64,000 nucleotides of DNA from Hyphomonadaceae bacterium (GTDB lineage Bacteria; Pseudomonadota; Alphaproteobacteria; Caulobacterales; Hyphomonadaceae), in NCBI GenBank assembly GCA_022844345.1, contig JALHLU010000017.1, positions 1 to 64,000 on the forward strand, read 5' to 3'. This document shows, one piece after another, positions 18,274 through 27,709 of this stretch. Position 1 is the first letter of the stretch. Each line of letters starts with the position of its first letter. The notes beneath the pieces are model-generated. The model searched no databases and was not told the DNA's origin. It saw only the letters and a program-made list of their open reading frames with translations. The translations under genes were made by a program, and so were the position numbers.

Positions 18274-18903
18274 ATGCGGACACACATCGGAAACACACTA
18301 GCGGGCCTGGCTCTCGCGTTGGCAATGCCCGTTGCGCTGGGGTCGGCTTTCGCCGAAACACCGGCCAAGCCGGGCCAAGAGGCCGTTGATCACGGTGTGC
18401 ATCATCCGGATGCGGCCAAGGAAAACACACCCACGCCATCAGCCGAGCCATCTGCTACTCAGCCGGGCGGCATGAAGATGGGCATTATGGGCCAAGGCGG
18501 CATGATGGGTGGCGACATGACCCAGATGATGTCGATGATGCAGGGCATGATGACCATGATGCATGCCGCCAACGGCATGATGGCGTCGCATGCCGAAGAG
18601 CGCATCGCCTCTCTCAAGAGCGAACTCAAGATCACCGACGCACAGACCAAGGATTGGGAGCGCTTCGCCGACGCCCTGCGGGCGAATGCGAGCTCCATGA
18701 AAGGCATGCACCAGGAAATGACGGGGCCGGGCGCGGACGCGACCCTGCCGGAACGGCTCGAAGGCCAGCAGAAGATGCTCTCCGCCCGGCTTGATGCAAT
18801 GAAAGCGGTCAAGAAGGCACTGGAGCCGCTTTATGCCGCCCTCAGCGACGATCAGAAGAAGATCGCCGACAAGCTGATGGTTGGCCCCATGGGCGCCATG
18901 TAG
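18274..18903 (+). CDS. Spy/CpxP-like periplasmic protein (LTxxQ type)
   Basis: The ATG at 18274 follows GAGGAGGCGATCT. The 209-residue product has a signal peptide ending near 'GSAFAETP', a His-containing linker, a Met-rich stretch ('MGIMGQGGMMGGDMTQMM') and a helical domain with two LTxxQ-like motifs, 'LKITDAQTKDW' and 'LSDDQKKIADKL'. Spy/CpxP proteins are periplasmic chaperones or stress sensors induced by envelope damage, including copper. The methionine-rich block is not in E. coli Spy and points to copper. An FNR-type palindrome lies upstream. Confidence 0.85.
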   Translation: MRTHIGNTLAGLALALAMPVALGSAFAETPAKPGQEAVDHGVHHPDAAKENTPTPSAEPSATQPGGMKMGIMGQGGMMGGDMTQMMSMMQGMMTMMHAANGMMASHAEERIASLKSELKITDAQTKDWERFADALRANASSMKGMHQEMTGPGADATLPERLEGQQKMLSARLDAMKAVKKALEPLYAALSDDQKKIADKLMVGPMGAM

Positions 18904-18954
18904 TCAGCGCCAGGCCGGGTCGCTGTCTGCGAGCCGGCCTTAATGGAGGCCAAA

Positions 18955-19194
18955 ATGGATATGAATCAGCCGAGTTCCGAACCTCGGAAACGACACAGGT
19001 TCCTTGGATCACGCGCTAGTTTTATCCTACTCGCGTTCCTTGGGATGATTGGCTACCTGCTGACAACGGAACATCGCGGGCACGTCATCCTGGCTCTGCC
19101 GTGGCTGTTCGTGCTCGCCTGTCCGTTCATGCACGTCTTCATGCATGGCGGCCATGGCCACCACCATCACGACAAAGATGGAGGGAAACGATGA
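18955..19194 (+). CDS. DUF2933 family small membrane protein
   Basis: From the ATG at 18955, which has GGAGG upstream, the product is 79 residues. An in-frame ATG at 18943 would remove that ribosome site. There are two membrane segments ('ASFILLAFLGMIGYLLT' and 'ILALPWLFVLACPFMHVF') and a His-rich end (MHGGHGHHHHDKDG), the DUF2933 pattern. Family function is not established to my knowledge; it co-occurs with copper resistance genes. The stop overlaps the start of the methyltransferase gene (ATGA). Confidence 0.85.
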   Translation: MDMNQPSSEPRKRHRFLGSRASFILLAFLGMIGYLLTTEHRGHVILALPWLFVLACPFMHVFMHGGHGHHHHDKDGGKR

Positions 19195-19847
19195 ACGACG
19201 CATCGCCGGCTTACGGCCTATGGGGCATGGTGTTCGTCAATTCCGCGGTGTTCATCTTCTTCGCCTTCAGCTTCTTTAAACCAAAGACGCCGCGCGACTG
19301 GCGCTCCTTCAGTGGCTTCAGCGCTTTCATCGTCGCCCTGTTCGCCGAGATGTACGGCTTCCCCCTGACCATCTATTTCATGTCGGGCTGGCTGCAGAGC
19401 CACTATCCCGGTGTCAACTGGCTGTCGCACGACGCCGGTCATCTGCTCGAAACGTTGTTCGGATGGAAAGCCAACCCCCATTTGGGACCGTTCCACATCC
19501 TGAGCTTCATCTTCATCGGCGGCGGGTTCATCCTGATATCGACCAGTTGGCATGCGCTCTACGAGGCGCAGCGCCGGAATGAGTTGGCGGTCACCGGACC
19601 TTATGCCCGCATTCGGCATCCGCAATATGTCGGCTTCATCCTGGTGATGTTCGGTTTCCTGATGCAGTGGCCGACGATCCTGACCTTGGCGATGTTCCCA
19701 GTGCTTGTGTGGATGTATGTGCGGCTCGCTCACGCGGAGGAACGCGACTCCAGAGCGGCTTTCGCTGAGGCCTACGTTCGCTACGTCGAAGACGTGCCCG
19801 GTTTCATTCCGAAATTTCGGACACCAAGAAGTCGCAGCGCGCTGTGA
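19191..19847 (+). CDS. Isoprenylcysteine carboxyl methyltransferase (ICMT) family membrane protein
   Basis: The 218-residue protein starts at an ATG overlapping the DUF2933 stop, with GGAGGG upstream. It has about five membrane segments and the C-terminal ICMT/PEMT-like signature 'GPYARIRHPQYVGFIL' followed by 'AHAEERDSRAAFAEAYVRY'. The bacterial members lack a known prenylated substrate. They are frequent in copper clusters beside DUF2933, but the methyl acceptor is unknown. Confidence 0.85.
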   Translation: MNDASPAYGLWGMVFVNSAVFIFFAFSFFKPKTPRDWRSFSGFSAFIVALFAEMYGFPLTIYFMSGWLQSHYPGVNWLSHDAGHLLETLFGWKANPHLGPFHILSFIFIGGGFILISTSWHALYEAQRRNELAVTGPYARIRHPQYVGFILVMFGFLMQWPTILTLAMFPVLVWMYVRLAHAEERDSRAAFAEAYVRYVEDVPGFIPKFRTPRSRSAL

Positions 19848-19876
19848 TGCGGCCGTGTTCTGCAACGCCAGGTCGG

Positions 19877-20149
19877 TCAACGCGAGCGGGAAACGGCTTC
19901 CATGAGCTCGTCGATCTTCTGACGCCGCTCTTCCTCGTTTCCATTCTCGATCGCATGGGCAACGCAATGCGCGACGTGGTCACGCAGGATCTCATCCTCG
20001 ACCCGGTTGAGGGCGGCCTTGACGGCCTGGAGCTGGGTGATGACGTCGATGCAGTAGCGGTCTTCCTCGACCATACGGGCGATGCCGCGCACCTGGCCTT
20101 CAATGCGGCCGAGCCGACTGAGGCATGACTTCTTCGCCATAGGATTCAT
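19877..20149 (-). CDS. csoR: CsoR/RcnR-family metal-sensing repressor, Cu(I) type
   Basis: The 90-residue all-helical protein carries the CsoR ligand set with correct spacing: Cys33, His58 and Cys62 (C-x24-H-x3-C), plus an extra Cys9. The N-terminal region has the basic 'RLGRIEGQVRGIARM' helix that contacts DNA in this family. It is divergent from the copper ATPase gene, with two G/C-tract palindromes in the 79-base gap. It should repress copA and itself and release DNA on Cu(I) binding. The ATG at 20149 is used; one at 20140 would shorten it by three residues. Confidence 0.92.
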   Translation of the reverse strand: MNPMAKKSCLSRLGRIEGQVRGIARMVEEDRYCIDVITQLQAVKAALNRVEDEILRDHVAHCVAHAIENGNEEERRQKIDELMEAVSRSR

Positions 20150-20160
20150 GCTTGCCTTAT

Positions 20161-20173
20161 ACCCCCAGGGGGT
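20161..20173. promoter_or_regulatory. CsoR-type operator, site 1
   Basis: ACCCCCAGGGGGT is a perfect 13-base palindrome with the central G/C tracts found in CsoR/RcnR operators. It lies 12 bases upstream of the csoR start in the divergent gap, placing it over the csoR promoter. Confidence 0.75.
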
Positions 20174-20179
20174 TTAATT

Positions 20180-20196
20180 ATACCCCCATAGGGTAT
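20180..20196. promoter_or_regulatory. CsoR-type operator, site 2
   Basis: ATACCCCCATAGGGTAT has arms ATACCC and GGGTAT around five bases. It is related to site 1, with centre-to-centre spacing of about 21 bases (two helical turns), and lies about 33 bases before the copA start. Confidence 0.75.
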
Positions 20197-20228
20197 GCTA
20201 TCGATGCGACCAACGCAAGGAGATCGCC

Positions 20229-22487
20229 ATGAGCGAACATGAAGGTCACGCGTGCTGTCACGGGTCGAAGGACGTGCAGCAGCATGCCCATGGAAGCGCC
20301 GGGCATCAGCAAGGACATCCCCACCCCCATCACAGCGACAAACCGGCGGTAGATGCGGGTTCGGTTCCGGCGGGGGTGAAGTGGACTTGCCCGATGCACC
20401 CGGAGATCGTACGCGACGGGCCTGGTTCGTGCCCGATCTGCGGCATGGCGCTCGAGCCGATGATGCCGACGGCGGACTCCGGCCCCAATCCCGAATTGGC
20501 CGACATGTCCCGGCGCTTCTGGATCGGGCTGGTGTTGAGCCTTCCGGTTATCGCCCTCGAAATGGGCGGCCACCTGACAGGCCTGCACCAATGGCTCGGG
20601 CAAGCCACCGGCAACTGGCTGCAGTTCGCCTTGGCCACGCCCGTGGTCTTGTGGTGCGGCTTGCCGTTCTTTCACCGGGCGGCCCTGTCGCTTCGCACGA
20701 TGAACCTCAACATGTTCACGCTGATCGCGATGGGCACTGGCGTCGCCTGGCTGTACAGCGTGATCGCGACGGTGTTGCCCAGTGTCTTTCCGCCCGCGTT
20801 CCGCTCTCCGGACGGCGCCGTCGCCGTCTACTTCGAAGCGGCCGCCGTGATTACCGTTCTTGTGCTGCTGGGCCAGGTGCTGGAGCTTCGCGCCCGGGAA
20901 AACACGGGCGGCGCCATTCGTGCGTTGCTCGATCTGTCTCCCAAGAAGGCCCGTCGGATACGCGCGGATGGAACTGACGAGGAAGTTCCCCTCGAACAAG
21001 TCGCCGCCGGTGATCATCTGCGCGTGCGGCCGGGTGACAAGGTGCCGGTCGACGGTACGGTCACCGAAGGCGCGAGCGCGGTGGATGAATCCCTGGTGAC
21101 GGGCGAGTCGCTGCCCGTCTCCAAGGAGCCGGGGGCCAAGGTCATCGGCGGCACGATCAATCAGACCGGCGGGCTGGTGATGGTCGCCGACCGCGTAGGC
21201 CGCGACACGTTGCTCGCCCAGATCGTTCAGATGGTGGCTGAGGCGCAGCGCAGCCGTGCACCCATCCAGCGCCTCGCCGATGCGGTCGCCGCCTGGTTCG
21301 TGCCCACCGTCATCGTCGCCGCGGTCGCGGCATTCGTCGTCTGGGCGATTTACGGGCCGGCGCCGGCGCTGACCTACGGGCTGATCGCCGCCGTCTCGGT
21401 GCTGATCATCGCCTGCCCCTGCGCCCTCGGTCTCGCCACTCCCATGTCGATCATGGTCGGCGTTGGTCGGGGCGCTCAATCCGGCGTGCTGATCAAGAAC
21501 GCGGAGGCGCTGGAGCGCTTCGAGAAGATCGATACGCTGGTGATCGACAAGACCGGCACGCTGACCGAGGGCAAACCTCGTGTTATCGCCCTGCATGCCG
21601 CTGCGGACATGGACGAGAACGAGGCGCTTCGACTGGCGGCCAGCGTGGACCGCGCCAGCGCGCATCCGCTGGCGGAAGCCGTGGTGCGGGCGGCGCTGGA
21701 ACGCGGGCTGACCCTGGTCGAGCCGGTGGGGTTCGAGTCGGTCACCGGCAAGGGCGTGAAGGGTGAGGTCGACGGGAAAATGATCCTCGTCGGCAGCAGC
21801 CGCTTCCTCGGGGAATACGGCGCCGGCACGGAGGCTCTCGATGCGCCGGCCGATCTGCTTCGAGCCGAGGGCGCGACGGTAATTTTCGTCGGCATCGACG
21901 GGCGCGCCGCCCTGGCCCTTGGCATCGCCGATCCGATCAAGGCGTCGACGCAGGAGACGCTGAAGGCTTTGCAGGCCTCCGGCGTTCACGTCGTGATGCT
22001 GACGGGCGACAACCGCAAGACAGCGGAAGCGGTCGCCCGCAAGCTCGGCATCACGGCGTTCGAGGCGGAGGTGCTGCCCGAGGACAAGGGCAAGATCGTC
22101 ACGCGGCTGCGCACCGAGGGTCACATCGTCGCCATGGCGGGCGACGGGGTCAATGACGCGCCGGCGCTCGCGGCGGCCGACGTCGGCATCGCCATGGGAA
22201 CCGGGACGGATGTCGCCATGGAAAGCGCCGGCGTCACGCTCCTCAAGGGCGACCTGACGGGCATATTGCGGGCACGCCGCCTGTCGACAGCCGTCATGCG
22301 CAACATCCGGCAGAATCTGTTCTTCGCGTTCATCTACAACGTCGCGGGGATACCCATTGCGGCAGGTGTGCTCTATCCGGCGTTCGGGGTACTGCTGTCG
22401 CCCATCGTTGCCGCCGCGGCCATGGCGTTGAGTTCGGTAAGCGTGATCGGGAACGCTCTTCGTCTGCGTGCGACGCCTATCGAGTAG
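20229..22487 (+). CDS. copA: Copper-translocating P1B-1 ATPase
   Basis: The 752-residue product has a His/Cys-rich N-terminus and a heavy-metal-binding domain (CPMHPEI... SCPICGM, about residues 54-73) instead of the usual CxxC HMA domain. Membrane and catalytic motifs are complete: TGES, CPC at 396-398, DKTGT with Asp440 as the phosphorylated residue, [12 protein letters not shown], and a final [15 protein letters not shown] that fits P1B-1 Cu(I)/Ag(I) pumps. It exports Cu(I) from the cytoplasm to the periplasm. The AAGGAG before the ATG lies just beyond the CsoR-type palindromes, so copper induction is likely. Confidence 0.95.
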   Translation: MSEHEGHACCHGSKDVQQHAHGSAGHQQGHPHPHHSDKPAVDAGSVPAGVKWTCPMHPEIVRDGPGSCPICGMALEPMMPTADSGPNPELADMSRRFWIGLVLSLPVIALEMGGHLTGLHQWLGQATGNWLQFALATPVVLWCGLPFFHRAALSLRTMNLNMFTLIAMGTGVAWLYSVIATVLPSVFPPAFRSPDGAVAVYFEAAAVITVLVLLGQVLELRARENTGGAIRALLDLSPKKARRIRADGTDEEVPLEQVAAGDHLRVRPGDKVPVDGTVTEGASAVDESLVTGESLPVSKEPGAKVIGGTINQTGGLVMVADRVGRDTLLAQIVQMVAEAQRSRAPIQRLADAVAAWFVPTVIVAAVAAFVVWAIYGPAPALTYGLIAAVSVLIIACPCALGLATPMSIMVGVGRGAQSGVLIKNAEALERFEKIDTLVIDKTGTLTEGKPRVIALHAAADMDENEALRLAASVDRASAHPLAEAVVRAALERGLTLVEPVGFESVTGKGVKGEVDGKMILVGSSRFLGEYGAGTEALDAPADLLRAEGATVIFVGIDGRAALALGIADPIKASTQETLKALQASGVHVVMLTGDNRKTAEAVARKLGITAFEAEVLPEDKGKIVTRLRTEGHIVAMAGDGVNDAPALAAADVGIAMGTGTDVAMESAGVTLLKGDLTGILRARRLSTAVMRNIRQNLFFAFIYNVAGIPIAAGVLYPAFGVLLSPIVAAAAMALSSVSVIGNALRLRATPIE

Positions 22488-22593
22488 GGCGGGTTTGGGT
22501 AAGAAGAGGTGGGGACCGACGGGGAGCTTCGTCCTTGGTGTTTGCGCGGCCCTCGAACGGCCGCACAGCCATCAAGGGGAGATCCTGTCGACT

Positions 22594-23913
22594 TTACGAG
22601 TCCTGGACTGTCGCACGCACCTCAAGCACTGGGGCGAAGCCGCCGCCGGGCGTGCGCATATTGGTCGTCTGGCCTTGGTAGAGACGAGCGGCGGCCAGCA
22701 GGGGAGTGCCAGCGAACGTGTACAAGCGGACGTCAACCTTCAGGTCTACAGGCGTACCATCGAGCCGAACGCTGCGTGTGCTTGGGGCGACGAAGGACTG
22801 CGCGACATAGTCGCCGCGATTGATCTCACCCCAGACCTTGCGGGTGAGCTTGTCGCCGCGATAGGCCGCCTTGCTCCCGTGGCCGCGCGCCGGCTTGAAG
22901 AATAGATTGCGGCGATCCCGCCAAAGCGCATCGGCATTAACAGCCGAGACGAGGACCGTAGTCGGCGCGGACGCGCGGAGAACATCGAGATGGTTCGCGG
23001 CCAGCCCCCAGCGTTTCAAAGTGTCGACATCCGACAACAGCGTCAGGTTCCGCTTGTCGGCAAATAGGGCATGCGCGCGTGGGTTGGGCGTCACGACAGC
23101 GTAGCCACCAACATAGACGGCTTGCAGCGCCGCGTGTCGCGGCTCCTCGAGCGCGAAGTCGACCAGCCGGTTGTACACAAGATCGACGGGGCGGGCGCGG
23201 AACAGCAGCGTCTCTCCGTCGAGCACAAGCTCCTTCGCGTCGGCAATGACTGCCTCGAACCCATGTTCCTCGAACAGAGCCCTGGCGAGTTCAAATTCCG
23301 GAAAGAGGTATTGATCCTCGGGGACATCATCCACGATCGCGATCGTTGCAGGGCGCCCGGATCCTCGTTGACGCCGCCATTCATCGACGAACATGTCGAC
23401 GATCCTCGATCCGAAGCCCTGCGAAGTCGAGGTTTCGAAAGGCACGTGAGTTTCAGTGCAGCAAGCGCGTTGGGCTCGTGCCAGGGCGGCATTGAGGAAT
23501 GCTCCGCCGGCGTTGGTGTTGACTTCAATGAGCCGTGGCCCGCTATCGGCGATGTGGAAGTCATAGCTCATGAGGGCGCCGATGGGCCCAAAGTCTAACC
23601 TGGCAATGGGCGGCGCCCATGACAACGCCGCCTCGCGGAAACCTGGCAGACGCGCCGCGGTCTCTACTGCATCGACAATACGAGCCATCTCGCCAAGGGT
23701 TTCGGCCGGGATGAAGACGGGGACGTTCGAGAACAGAGACGGGTGCGATACGCCCAGCCCCTGCACAAACTCCTTGGACCCGATCTCTTCACTCAAGGCT
23801 TGTGCGAGCGCATCACGATCGAGCGTGATGCAGAAACATCCCCGGTTTAGACGCCCTGCCTCACCGCCATCGTGCTGGACGGACGACGCTTGCGCATGCT
23901 TCTTCAAATCCAT
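22594..23913 (-). CDS. ATP-grasp-like protein of unknown substrate
   Basis: About 439 residues from the ATG at 23913; a TTG at 23943 would overlap the upstream transporter stop (TTGA). Visible patterns are 'MSYDFHIADSGPRLIEVNTNAGGAFLN', a central alpha/beta domain ('ATIAIVDDVPEDQYLFPEF'), 'NLFFKPARGHGSKAAYRGDKL' and 'VDLKVDVRLYTFAG', which together look like an ATP-grasp ligase fold in permuted order. I have met similar proteins only as hypothetical or ATP-grasp. It follows the EamA-type transporter on the same strand. Amino acid or peptide ligation is possible, but the substrate is unknown. Confidence 0.65.
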   Translation of the reverse strand: MDLKKHAQASSVQHDGGEAGRLNRGCFCITLDRDALAQALSEEIGSKEFVQGLGVSHPSLFSNVPVFIPAETLGEMARIVDAVETAARLPGFREAALSWAPPIARLDFGPIGALMSYDFHIADSGPRLIEVNTNAGGAFLNAALARAQRACCTETHVPFETSTSQGFGSRIVDMFVDEWRRQRGSGRPATIAIVDDVPEDQYLFPEFELARALFEEHGFEAVIADAKELVLDGETLLFRARPVDLVYNRLVDFALEEPRHAALQAVYVGGYAVVTPNPRAHALFADKRNLTLLSDVDTLKRWGLAANHLDVLRASAPTTVLVSAVNADALWRDRRNLFFKPARGHGSKAAYRGDKLTRKVWGEINRGDYVAQSFVAPSTRSVRLDGTPVDLKVDVRLYTFAGTPLLAAARLYQGQTTNMRTPGGGFAPVLEVRATVQDS

Positions 23914-23939
23914 GGACGCACTTTCTTGTTCGGCGCTAC

Positions 23940-24967
23940 TCAAATATGGCGATGGCGGTGGTGCAGATCCGGATAGTGAGGATGCTTGTGAACCATCGGG
24001 CGATGCTCATGCCAGTGGCCGTGCGGTTTGCCGGCCGGGGCTCCTGGATTATGGGCATGCTGGTGATGCTCGTCATGAATGTGTGCGTGGTCGTGGGCGA
24101 GGTGCCCGTGCGTGTGTTCATGGTTATGGCGCTCGGTAACGTGGAGCCAGACGCCGATCGCCATCAGAGACGCGGCGATCACCATCTGGGCGGTGATCGG
24201 CTCGGAAAACAGCGCAACTCCCAGCACCGCTCCGACAAAAGGCGCCGTGGAGAAGTACGCGCCGGTTCGTGCGGCACCCAGATCGCGGAGCGCTAGCACA
24301 AACAGGACGAGGCTTACGCCATAGCCCGCCAGACCCACGACACCCGCGCCCAGCGAGACACCAAGCGATGGAAGGCGAGCGCCGATAAGGATCGCAAGGG
24401 TGGCGTTCACCAAGCCCGCCGCCAGGCCCTTGACGGCGGCGATCTGCACGGGATTCGCGGCACTGATTTTCCGCGTCAGGTTGTTGTCGATGCCCCAGGC
24501 GAGGCACGCGCCCCCGATCGCGACCGCTCCCATGTTCCAGCTTCCGAAGCTGCCTTGCCAGGACAGGACGAGGGCGCCTATCAGTATTGCGAAGGCCCCA
24601 GCAGCAGACGTCGGTCAACGCTCTCGCGAAAGACCAGCCCGGCAATGCCCATGGTAGCGAGACTTTCGAGGTTCAGGAGCAGCGCGGCCGTCGATGCCTT
24701 CGTTGCTGCCAGGCCAAGCATCAGGAGGAGGGGCCCGATGACGCCGCCGGTAACGACCGCACCGCACAGCCAGGGCAGATCGGAAACGCTGAGCGAAGCC
24801 TCGCTAGTTCTGTGTTGCACAATGCGCTGCCAGGCGAGCAGCAAGGTCAGGCCCAGGCCCGAGCCGAGATAGAGCATACCCGCCAGCAGCCAGGGGTCGA
24901 TGCCACCGATCAGCAGTTTGGCTAGCGGAGTACTTGCGCCGAACAGCGCGGCGGAACCCAGCGCCAT
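23940..24967 (-). pseudogene. EamA/DMT-family transporter with His-rich tail, broken by a one-base frameshift
   Basis: Two frames together encode one EamA permease of about ten membrane segments. The first half runs from the ATG at 24967 to 'RESVDRRLLLG', then reads into a stop near 24581. The second half resumes with the expected next residues ('AFAILIGALVLSWQGS') if one G is restored in the run at 24596-24599 (CCCC on the plus strand). The C-terminus is a tail packed with His ('HEHTHGHLAHDHAHIHDEHH'), unusual for this family and suggestive of metal. It could be a true lesion or a sequencing error in a homopolymer. A shorter relative lies at 29665-29860. Confidence 0.8.
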
Positions 24968-25533
24968 GACGACGCCACGCCTTCCACTCGTGATGACACT
25001 GCTCCTCGATGAATTGACGTTGACCAGTTGCCGACCGATCGGCCATCGACAGTCTGGCATAACAGACGGTGCGCTTGGCAGTTGTTTGACATGCCACGAG
25101 ATTGTGCTCACCGAACTTGCACCGGTTACGGTCTGACCGATGGTGCGGCCCTACCGCGCAGACTTGGGGAGCCTCTATGGTGCCAAGGCCCATGTGAGGT
25201 AGAGGTTCACCGTCGGCAGCTTCGACCTCGTGCGAAGCGGCGCCAAGATGTGCCGAGGACTAGTCTCCTCATTGGAGTTCGATAAAAATGACTGTGCAGT
25301 TTTAGAGCTCGCTGAGACATCGCTGCGCTTTGCGCTACTCGCTCACGTCGAAACCCCGCCTACGCACTCAGCGCGCTTCCCTGACTCAGCAACCTGGGGT
25401 GCGAGGGCTGTTCTCGCTCTCGACATGATCGACGCACGCGATACGTTCGCCACATGCTCCATCGCGTCAGTTTAAACAAAACGGACGAGCTGGCGGCCAT
25501 CGAGCTCGCCGCCCAGATGAACGCCGAAGCTGA
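24968..25533. other. Intergenic stretch without recognisable gene
   Basis: The 566 bases between the MFS transporter stop and the EamA start contain short open frames but none with a ribosome site, membrane pattern or family resemblance I recognise. It presumably holds the promoter of the EamA gene. Confidence 0.5.
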
Positions 25534-26784
25534 TCACGGCTGCGTCGAGCCTCGGCCCTTTGGCTCAACCATGGCAACGGCGACCACGGCACCAGAAACG
25601 AACGTCAGCGCGCCGGTGGCCCCGATCGCCCACGCGGCGCCGAACAGGTCGGTGATGATGCCGGCGCCCAGCGCGCCGACGGCGTAGCCCAGGTCGCGCC
25701 AGAAGCGGTAGACGCTCAATGAGCGCGCCCGCCATGACGGATGTGATGCGTCGGAGACCGACGCGATCAGTGTCGGGTAAACCATCGCGGTGCCCAAGCC
25801 GAGCAGGACGCTGGCGCCGAACCACCAGGCGAAGCTCTGCGTCAACGCCGTCAGCAGCAGCCCGATCGCTTGAACCCACATTCCGGCGACGATCAGCCCT
25901 TTGCGGCCCCAGCGGTCGCTCAAGGGGCCGGTCACCGTCTGGAGGACGCCCCACACCACCGGGTAGATCGCCTTGAGGATGCCGATCCGTTCGACACCCA
26001 AGCCGAACGACGTGAAGAACAGCGGGAAGATGCCCCAGCTCATGCCGTCGTTCAGGTTGTTCACCAGCCCGGCCTGCGAGGCCGCGAACAGATTTCGGTC
26101 GCCGTATGACGTGCGCCGGAATACCTCCCGGAACCCTATCGGCGGCGCCTCCTGGGCGTGGTTTGCGATCTCGATCCCGACATGATGCCGGGTGTCGCGA
26201 ACCAGCAGGACCGACAGCAGCAGGCCCAGCACCGCGTAGCCGATGCCCAGATAGAACGGCTCCGGCCTGAGACCGTAGCGCTGCGCAAGATAGCCGGTCA
26301 GGAAGGCGGTGACTCCGACGGACAGATAGCCGGCGAACTCGTTCAGGCCCACCGCCAGCCCGCGCGACCTGGGGCCGACCAGATCCACCTTCATGATCAC
26401 CGTCATCGACCAGGCGAAGCCCTGACTGACGCCGAGCAGCGCGTTGGCGGCGATCACCCAGCCCCAGTTCGGCGCCCACGCGATCATGAACGGCACGGGA
26501 AGCCCGACCAGCCAGCCGAGCACGAGCATGTGCTTGCGGCCGTAGATGTCGGCGAAGTGGCCCGAAACCAGGTTGGCGAACGCCTTGACGAGCCCGAAGC
26601 TGACGATGAAGGAGACGATGACCGTCGTGGAATCGATCTTGAACTCTTGTGCGCCGATCAGGGGAACGACCGTTCGTTCAAGGCCGACCATCCCGCCGAC
26701 AAAGGCGTTGACCAGGATGAGCAGGGTGAACTGGCGCCAGTTCTCCCGCAGCCCGAGCCGGATGCCGACGGGCTCGCGTGTCAT
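25534..26784 (-). CDS. MFS transporter
   Basis: The 416-residue product has twelve predicted membrane segments and the major facilitator motifs 'GHFADIYGRKHML' (loop 2-3) and 'GPLSDRWGRKGLIV' (loop 8-9). Length is typical. It lies 76 bases downstream of the MBL gene on the same strand and may share its transcript; that would place it in the sulfur-related group, though substrate cannot be read from sequence. No His-rich tail is present. Confidence 0.88.
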   Translation of the reverse strand: MTREPVGIRLGLRENWRQFTLLILVNAFVGGMVGLERTVVPLIGAQEFKIDSTTVIVSFIVSFGLVKAFANLVSGHFADIYGRKHMLVLGWLVGLPVPFMIAWAPNWGWVIAANALLGVSQGFAWSMTVIMKVDLVGPRSRGLAVGLNEFAGYLSVGVTAFLTGYLAQRYGLRPEPFYLGIGYAVLGLLLSVLLVRDTRHHVGIEIANHAQEAPPIGFREVFRRTSYGDRNLFAASQAGLVNNLNDGMSWGIFPLFFTSFGLGVERIGILKAIYPVVWGVLQTVTGPLSDRWGRKGLIVAGMWVQAIGLLLTALTQSFAWWFGASVLLGLGTAMVYPTLIASVSDASHPSWRARSLSVYRFWRDLGYAVGALGAGIITDLFGAAWAIGATGALTFVSGAVVAVAMVEPKGRGSTQP

Positions 26785-26859
26785 CTTAGGGACTTACCCA
26801 TTGCCATCATGCGACCGTGTAGGGGTCGAGCTATCGCAGCGACCTTCGGAGACGTCTCG

Positions 26860-27594
26860 TCAAACCACCACAAGGCCGGCGTTGCGGACGCGCAGCTCGG
26901 CGGCGTGCTCGGGCGGTGGCGGAATGTCGCTGGTCATTAGGTTGACGAAAGCGCACTCGTCGTCGACCCGGAACGCGGCGTTGTGCCGGCGCTCGAAGCC
27001 GATGGTCGATGTGGTCTTGCCACTCAGGCGCCGGCCGCAGACCGAGCCGGAATAGGCGCCGGGCAGCACCTCGACATAGTCGGGCAGTTCCCTCAGCCGC
27101 TCCAGGCTGCGAAACAGTGTACGGGCGCCGTCTTCGGCGCTGGTCGCGAGCTCGGTTCTGCCCACGTCGCCGACCATCAGCGTATGCCCGGTGAACACCA
27201 ACCAGGGTTCGTCGGCTCGCGTGCGATCGGTAACCAGTAGTGAGACATGCTCTGGGGTATGGCCCGGGGTGTGCAGCACCTTCACGGAGACATTGCCCAA
27301 TTCCAGGACATCGCCATCATCGACGCCATGGAAGGGCTGCGCCGCCTCGGCGCGTGCGTGCAATGCGTACTTTCCGCCGGCCGCTTCGGCCAATTGCCGG
27401 CCGACCGAGGCGTGGTCGGCGTGGATGTGGGTGTCGATCACGTATAGAATCCGCATGCCGGTTTCCTCGGCGGCGCGAAGGTATCGCCCAACATCGCCAG
27501 CGGGATCGACGACGGCGCCGGCGGCCTTGCCGCCGCAGCCGAACAGGTAGGACAGACCGACAGGGTCGTTATGCAGGTACTGGCGCAGGATCAT
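26860..27594 (-). CDS. MBL-fold metallo-hydrolase, persulfide-dioxygenase-like
   Basis: From the ATG at 27594 the product is about 244 residues; a start at 27675 would add 27 residues. Metal motifs are 'THIHADHASVG' (HxHxDH) and 'HTPGHTPEHVSL'. The loop that in ETHE1 and glyoxalase II carries TGD reads 'FTGHTLMVGDVGRTEL', a His in place of the bridging Asp with a later Asp that might substitute. The gene is divergent from an ArsR-rhodanese regulator. A role in sulfane sulfur or sulfide detoxification is inferred from that pairing. Confidence 0.82.
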   Translation of the reverse strand: MILRQYLHNDPVGLSYLFGCGGKAAGAVVDPAGDVGRYLRAAEETGMRILYVIDTHIHADHASVGRQLAEAAGGKYALHARAEAAQPFHGVDDGDVLELGNVSVKVLHTPGHTPEHVSLLVTDRTRADEPWLVFTGHTLMVGDVGRTELATSAEDGARTLFRSLERLRELPDYVEVLPGAYSGSVCGRRLSGKTTSTIGFERRHNAAFRVDDECAFVNLMTSDIPPPPEHAAELRVRNAGLVVV

Positions 27595-27668
27595 GACATC
27601 ACCGATCACAGGTTGGGATCGGACGCCGAAGGCCATGCCCGCACAGGCTTGACAACGGCGCCCAGACT

Positions 27669-27690
27669 CATTCAATTAATAAGTTGAATG
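27669..27690. promoter_or_regulatory. AT-rich palindrome in the divergent promoter region
   Basis: Arms CATTCAA and TTGAATG flank an eight-base AT-rich spacer, ending about 20 bases before the ArsR-rhodanese ATG. Position and symmetry fit an operator for the divergent ArsR-type repressor; AT-rich palindromes of this kind are known for BigR-type regulators. Confidence 0.6.
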
Positions 27691-27709
27691 TTTGTTGAGG
27701 CAGGCTTGG

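Noticed and set aside
20178-22124. Long minus-strand open frame opposite copA
   Set aside because: High-GC shadow of the P-type ATPase; the translation is low-complexity in His/Arg/Gln and has no family resemblance or ribosome site.
25230-25475. 81-codon plus-strand frame between the EamA and MFS genes
   Set aside because: No ribosome site, no family resemblance; treated as intergenic.
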